A stretch of DNA of 64,000 nt, taken from contig CM075102.1 of the NCBI GenBank assembly GCA_037576195.1, positions 46,868,745 to 46,932,744 on the forward strand, given 5' to 3'. Of the stretch, positions 60,601 to 64,000 are shown piece after piece. The position numbers were made by a program, and so were the translations under genes. Under the pieces are notes generated by a model. It was not told where the DNA came from. It saw only the letters and a program-made list of their open reading frames with translations, and searched no databases. This stretch comes from Phytoseiulus persimilis. Taxonomy: Eukaryota; Arthropoda; Arachnida; Mesostigmata; Phytoseiidae. Positions within the stretch are counted from its first letter, which is position 1. Each line of letters starts with the position of its first letter.

Positions 60601-63030
60601 CGTATGGCCTAGCTCAATCCCATCCGTGTCCGATTGGCGAACTCGAAAGCTTAGTCAAATTGGACATTATCCTCGAGTGATCGCATGTGAATACCCCGAG
60701 TTTTTTCTCTTGATACAAGACCGTGGTCGAGGAGCGGACGGAGTATTATAATCATCATCATCAACCTTTCTGTCGCATATTACAATTGACGTCATCATAT
60801 CTCGGTCAACCAAGAGATCCAGTTACGAGTAACCGTAGTCAGAGTGTTAGGTTCAAGTTAGATGTTATCTGTTGAGTTGTGATACACGGATACGGTAGCG
60901 AATCCTGAAACGTAATATATGGTAGGGGATGCTCCTGCGAATCCATCGAGGGAATCATCTCTACAGTCGTTCCAATTGATTGGTCCAGTTGTTCGCGTTA
61001 CGGAGAGTTCAAGACACGTTCCGACGGAGCAATGATAGCCTTCTTTGCTCGTCCTCAAGCACGGATATTGGAGCTTTGAGCCCCTTGAATGGGTCGATAT
61101 CGTCGGACATCGCTCAGCGTGAATCCGCTGCGTCTCCTTCCCTATATGTTCACGTGAAATGTTTGTTGAGTACTTCAGGATGGTATTGGAACGAGAGGAA
61201 GTGGAAGAAATGATCACTCCAGACAGTTTTCGTAGTCTCTGAACGAGTTCACAAAGGCACTCGCTAGCATCGCTGATGGAATAATAAATTAAAACTTCGT
61301 GCTCAGTGCGAGAATGGGGGACTCGTCATTGCTGGGGGTATTCTGCTCGGCACCCAATCAATGTCCTCTGCAATGAGCTTCCGGAGAATGGGAGTGATGG
61401 TATTTCGACGCGACATTCCGAGACGTCGTCGATGTCAGCTGGAGAGGTCTCGGGTCGCGGACCACATTCATTTGTTTATGCACATCGAGGCTTAGTACCC
61501 AGCTGTTTTACACACTCCACAGCGTTAGATTCGTTCCCTTGCGTCGCTGCCCGACTTGATTCATCCGTTCTAATTGTTTGTTGCTTCTCATTAGCTCCTG
61601 GTGCTGGCGAGCTCATCGAGAACAATCTTTATCAAACGATACCCGAAGAGGCAGCTGTGATAACGAGCACTCAATATTATTACGCGAGATCAAGCAACGG
61701 GAGCAACTTCGAGGACAATGTGTACTGCGACATCGATTCCCTGGATCAACAAGACGTAGCGAACAACAACGAGCTCTCGAGCATAACTGATAAGATGAAC
61801 TCCATCAGCAGTAGATCGAGCACCGGTGATCTGGCTCGAAGTGGCAACTATCTCAAAGATCGGCCTTCAAGCCTCGAAGTGAACCCGAAAACGTTCTCGA
61901 GATCTTTTTCGTCGCAACGCTTTTCCCCGGCCAAAGTCGGCAACGTCAACTTCGACCAGATCCTCGACGACATATACCGCAGTCCCTTGGACCTTAAGGA
62001 GAAAGAGAGGCAGAATGCGGTGTACGAATTGATCTCGACCGAACAGGCCTACGTGAAAGATCTCATGCTCGTCGAGAAGCACTTCGCCCGACCCATGAAG
62101 AAGCGGGTCAGCCAAGAAGAGGCCACGAGGATGATGGTGAATTGGCGAGAACTCATCACGTGCAGCGACAAAATTCTCAAGGCGTTCAAGATTCGACAGA
62201 CCATGAGCCAGGGCAACGTAATAATAACAATCGGAGACCTAATAGTGGAAAACGTGAGTTTTGAGAGTGTTTCCTCGATGAAGAACTCTTCCATACAGCT
62301 CCGAGTCTCGGATCAAAGGCTCGGTACGATTCCAGTCGCGTAATTCTGTGGAGATCAGACTGACATCTCTGGAACCGTTTCAGATTCCGAATCTTCGGCC
62401 GTATATTCGGTTCTGCAGCCAGCAGTCGCAAGCCATGCAGCTCATACAGCAGAGAACCGAGCAAGACCCTTGGTTCGGGGAGATATGCAAACAATTCTCG
62501 CGCAATCCTCTGGTCAACGGAATGCCTCTAACGTCGTATCTTCTCAAGCCCATGCAACGGATCACAAAATATCCGCTTCTAGTGGATAAGGTTAGTACAG
62601 TGTCAGGTCGACAAGATCGACTGTCTTTCGGAGGTGACACTGCCCGACTGTTGATCCCACACGATCGAATTCATTTGAAGAGTGGTTATCGCCTACATCT
62701 TTGCAGATTCTGAGATGCACCCATGAAGGACACCCAGATTACGTGCAGCTACAAACAGCTTCCGAGAAAATGCAACAACTATGCTCACAGATCAACGAAG
62801 CAGTTCGAATGGTTGAGAACACGGAGCGACTAGAATGGTGCCAAAACCATCTGATTCCCCCACCTTCGGCTCCGCGGATCGTTTTCAACTCCTTCACCAA
62901 CGTTCTCGGACCTCGGCGCCTACTCCATTCAGGACCCTTGTCCAAATCGAAAAGCGGGAAGGAGCTCATGGGGTTTTTGTTCAACGATTTCCTCCTCCTC
63001 ACGCAGCCTCTGAACCGGGACGTCGCCAAG
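54625..63030 (+). CDS. ITSN: intersectin (Dap160), short and long forms; 3' end outside window or unresolved
   Basis: The exons are 54625-54773, 54913-55136, 55273-55548, 55664-55875, 56482-56667, 56985-57541, 57650-58543, 58632-59004, 59133-59247 (or to stop at 59255), 61595-62253, 62384-62590 and 62707-63030. Domains in order: EH1 (about residues 8-100), proline-rich linker, EH2 (160-260), charged coiled coil (300-530), SH3-A (657-715), SH3-B (745-800), SH3-C (849-912), SH3-D (935-995), a Rho-GEF DH domain (about 1133-1325; [19 protein letters not shown]) and the first part of a PH domain ([26 protein letters not shown]). Intersectins scaffold clathrin-mediated endocytosis at the plasma membrane, binding epsin/Eps15 partners through EH and dynamin through SH3 domains; the DH-PH part activates Cdc42 in vertebrates. 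Four SH3 domains match Drosophila Dap160, but Dap160 lacks DH-PH. Reading past the GTGAGT donor in exon 9 gives a stop at 59253-59255 and a 997-residue short form. The PH remainder and any C2 domain were not found before 64000. Confidence 0.95.
59256..61594 (+). other. long intron between SH3-D and DH exons of intersectin
   Basis: 2.35 kb with no supported nested gene. It begins with the donor at 59248 and ends with CTTCTCATTAG before 61595. Any poly(A) site for the short form should lie in its first part, but I see no AATAAA close to the stop. Confidence 0.6.
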
Positions 63031-64000
63031 GTCAGTGTCAAGGAGTGTGGGGAACGGATTGGACGGATTAGCCCCCTTGTTGAGGCATCGGGGGAATGAT
63101 TGATTTTAAGATTGTCGAATCTCGGTGTCGGATAACGCAGGACGAGAAGCGACGGCTTTCGGGAAGATGGGTTGTGGGGAAATAAGACTCGATCGAGTGA
63201 AGATCCCGTTGTAGGGACTCTTGAGGCGCGTTCAGTTGAGTTGCCACGTGGAAACTCATGCGTCACCTCCGTAGATGATTTCTGAGTCCACAGAAAGAGT
63301 AGTCACCTTTCATCATGATGATTGAGTTGGAATCAGCGGAACTTGAGCTCCAGCGCAAAGGAACGACTGGTTGCGATGTTCCATGAGGCTAAACAAGCCG
63401 AATCGCCCCAGAGCTGTATATTTGACCGAAAACGACTGTTACGGCAATCATGGGCAGCTGAACCTGTAATTTAACCCTTAAAACCGTTCTCGATGCGTTC
63501 CTTGTTTCCGATAAGCAGCGAAAGCCAAAGCCATTTATCGTGAAATAATGATCGTCTTGGGACGCTGTCCGACCCGCAGCAACATCAGTGAATGCTCCGA
63601 CCTCGTTCTTGTGAGCTTCGTAGCCAACGTAAACTCGGAAGATATATTCCGAAGGTTCATGTGGAGGGAGCGCATTCGAAGTCGGACGATGTCAGACATG
63701 GGTCGAGAACGACATGGTGAGGTGAAGCTTGCACGTTCCAGTTATCAACATGATGATTTATCCGAGGTCAACCTGAGAAAATCATCGAAATCGGCGGCTT
63801 GGATGTCGTGAACGTCACGAGTCACTTGTACCCCTGCTGTCGTTCAACCTGCCCGCCCACTGTGTTGGACACGTGGCATTCGATCCGATTCAGGATGCCC
63901 GAGTCCTGTCCGCTTCCATTCGGTTGATGTATCTGTTTTGGATGAGATTCGGGATATGCCGGAGATCCCTGCTCCGGAAAGCAGCTTATTATCGAGACAG
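63031..64000 (+). other. intersectin intron or right-edge sequence
   Basis: After the donor at 63031 (AAG-GTCAGT), no exon continuing the PH domain was recognised up to the window edge; the frame at 63548-63811 does not match PH or C2. The remaining exons presumably lie beyond the window. Confidence 0.45.

Noticed and set aside
63548-63811. Frame near the right edge as the intersectin PH or C2 exon
   Set aside because: The translated sequence shows no PH or C2 motif, and no acceptor in phase was found.

Overview
This is eukaryotic, almost certainly animal, nuclear DNA. Genes are broken by short GT-AG introns, mostly about 75-120 bases, and carry AATAAA signals. Intersectin, eIF5, eIF4A, WDR12 and GLYR1 occur in their animal forms. 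Base composition looks roughly balanced. The compact introns, degenerate LINE and hAT-like remnants and an intersectin with four SH3 domains plus a DH-PH tail point to an arthropod. A mite is my best guess, but that is inference: no similarity search was run. All exon models come from reading splice sites and checking frame across joins; no transcript evidence was available.

Layout, left to right. MESH1 (HDDC3; minus, 1182-2041) has four exons and 179 codons. An unrecognised five-exon gene lies at 4257-6172 (plus). A three-exon secreted amidated-peptide precursor lies at 8386-9628 (minus). A single-exon GT31 galactosyltransferase-type Golgi enzyme lies at 11651-12718 (plus). About 10.7 kb follows in which I could support no gene. 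GLYR1/NPAC (plus, 23448-26208) has seven exons and one GC-AG intron. A secreted cysteine-rich protein with two homologous 11-cysteine units lies at 27721-29148 (plus). eIF4A (plus, 31631-34534) appears to have its start codon split by an intron. An ornithine-decarboxylase-like fragment sits near 36.3 kb. WDR12 (minus, 36676-38548) has seven exons. eIF5 (minus, 40631-45652) has six exons, and its 3.2 kb first intron holds a LINE reverse-transcriptase fragment and a 1266-bp hAT-like element with perfect 8-bp target duplications. A palindrome of about 1.1 kb lies at 49.6-50.7 kb. Mitochondrial phenylalanyl-tRNA synthetase FARS2 (plus, 51272-53288) follows, then intersectin (plus, 54625 to at least 63030), which runs towards the right edge of the window.

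The genes do not form a pathway. Translation and ribosome assembly dominate (eIF4A, eIF5, WDR12, FARS2), with endocytosis (intersectin), chromatin (GLYR1), nucleotide metabolism (MESH1) and glycosylation (GT31). The least familiar material is the amidated-peptide precursor, the tandem 11-cysteine protein, the orphan gene at 4.3-6.2 kb and the large palindrome. The first three are proteins whose reading frames hold across several introns but whose families I cannot name.
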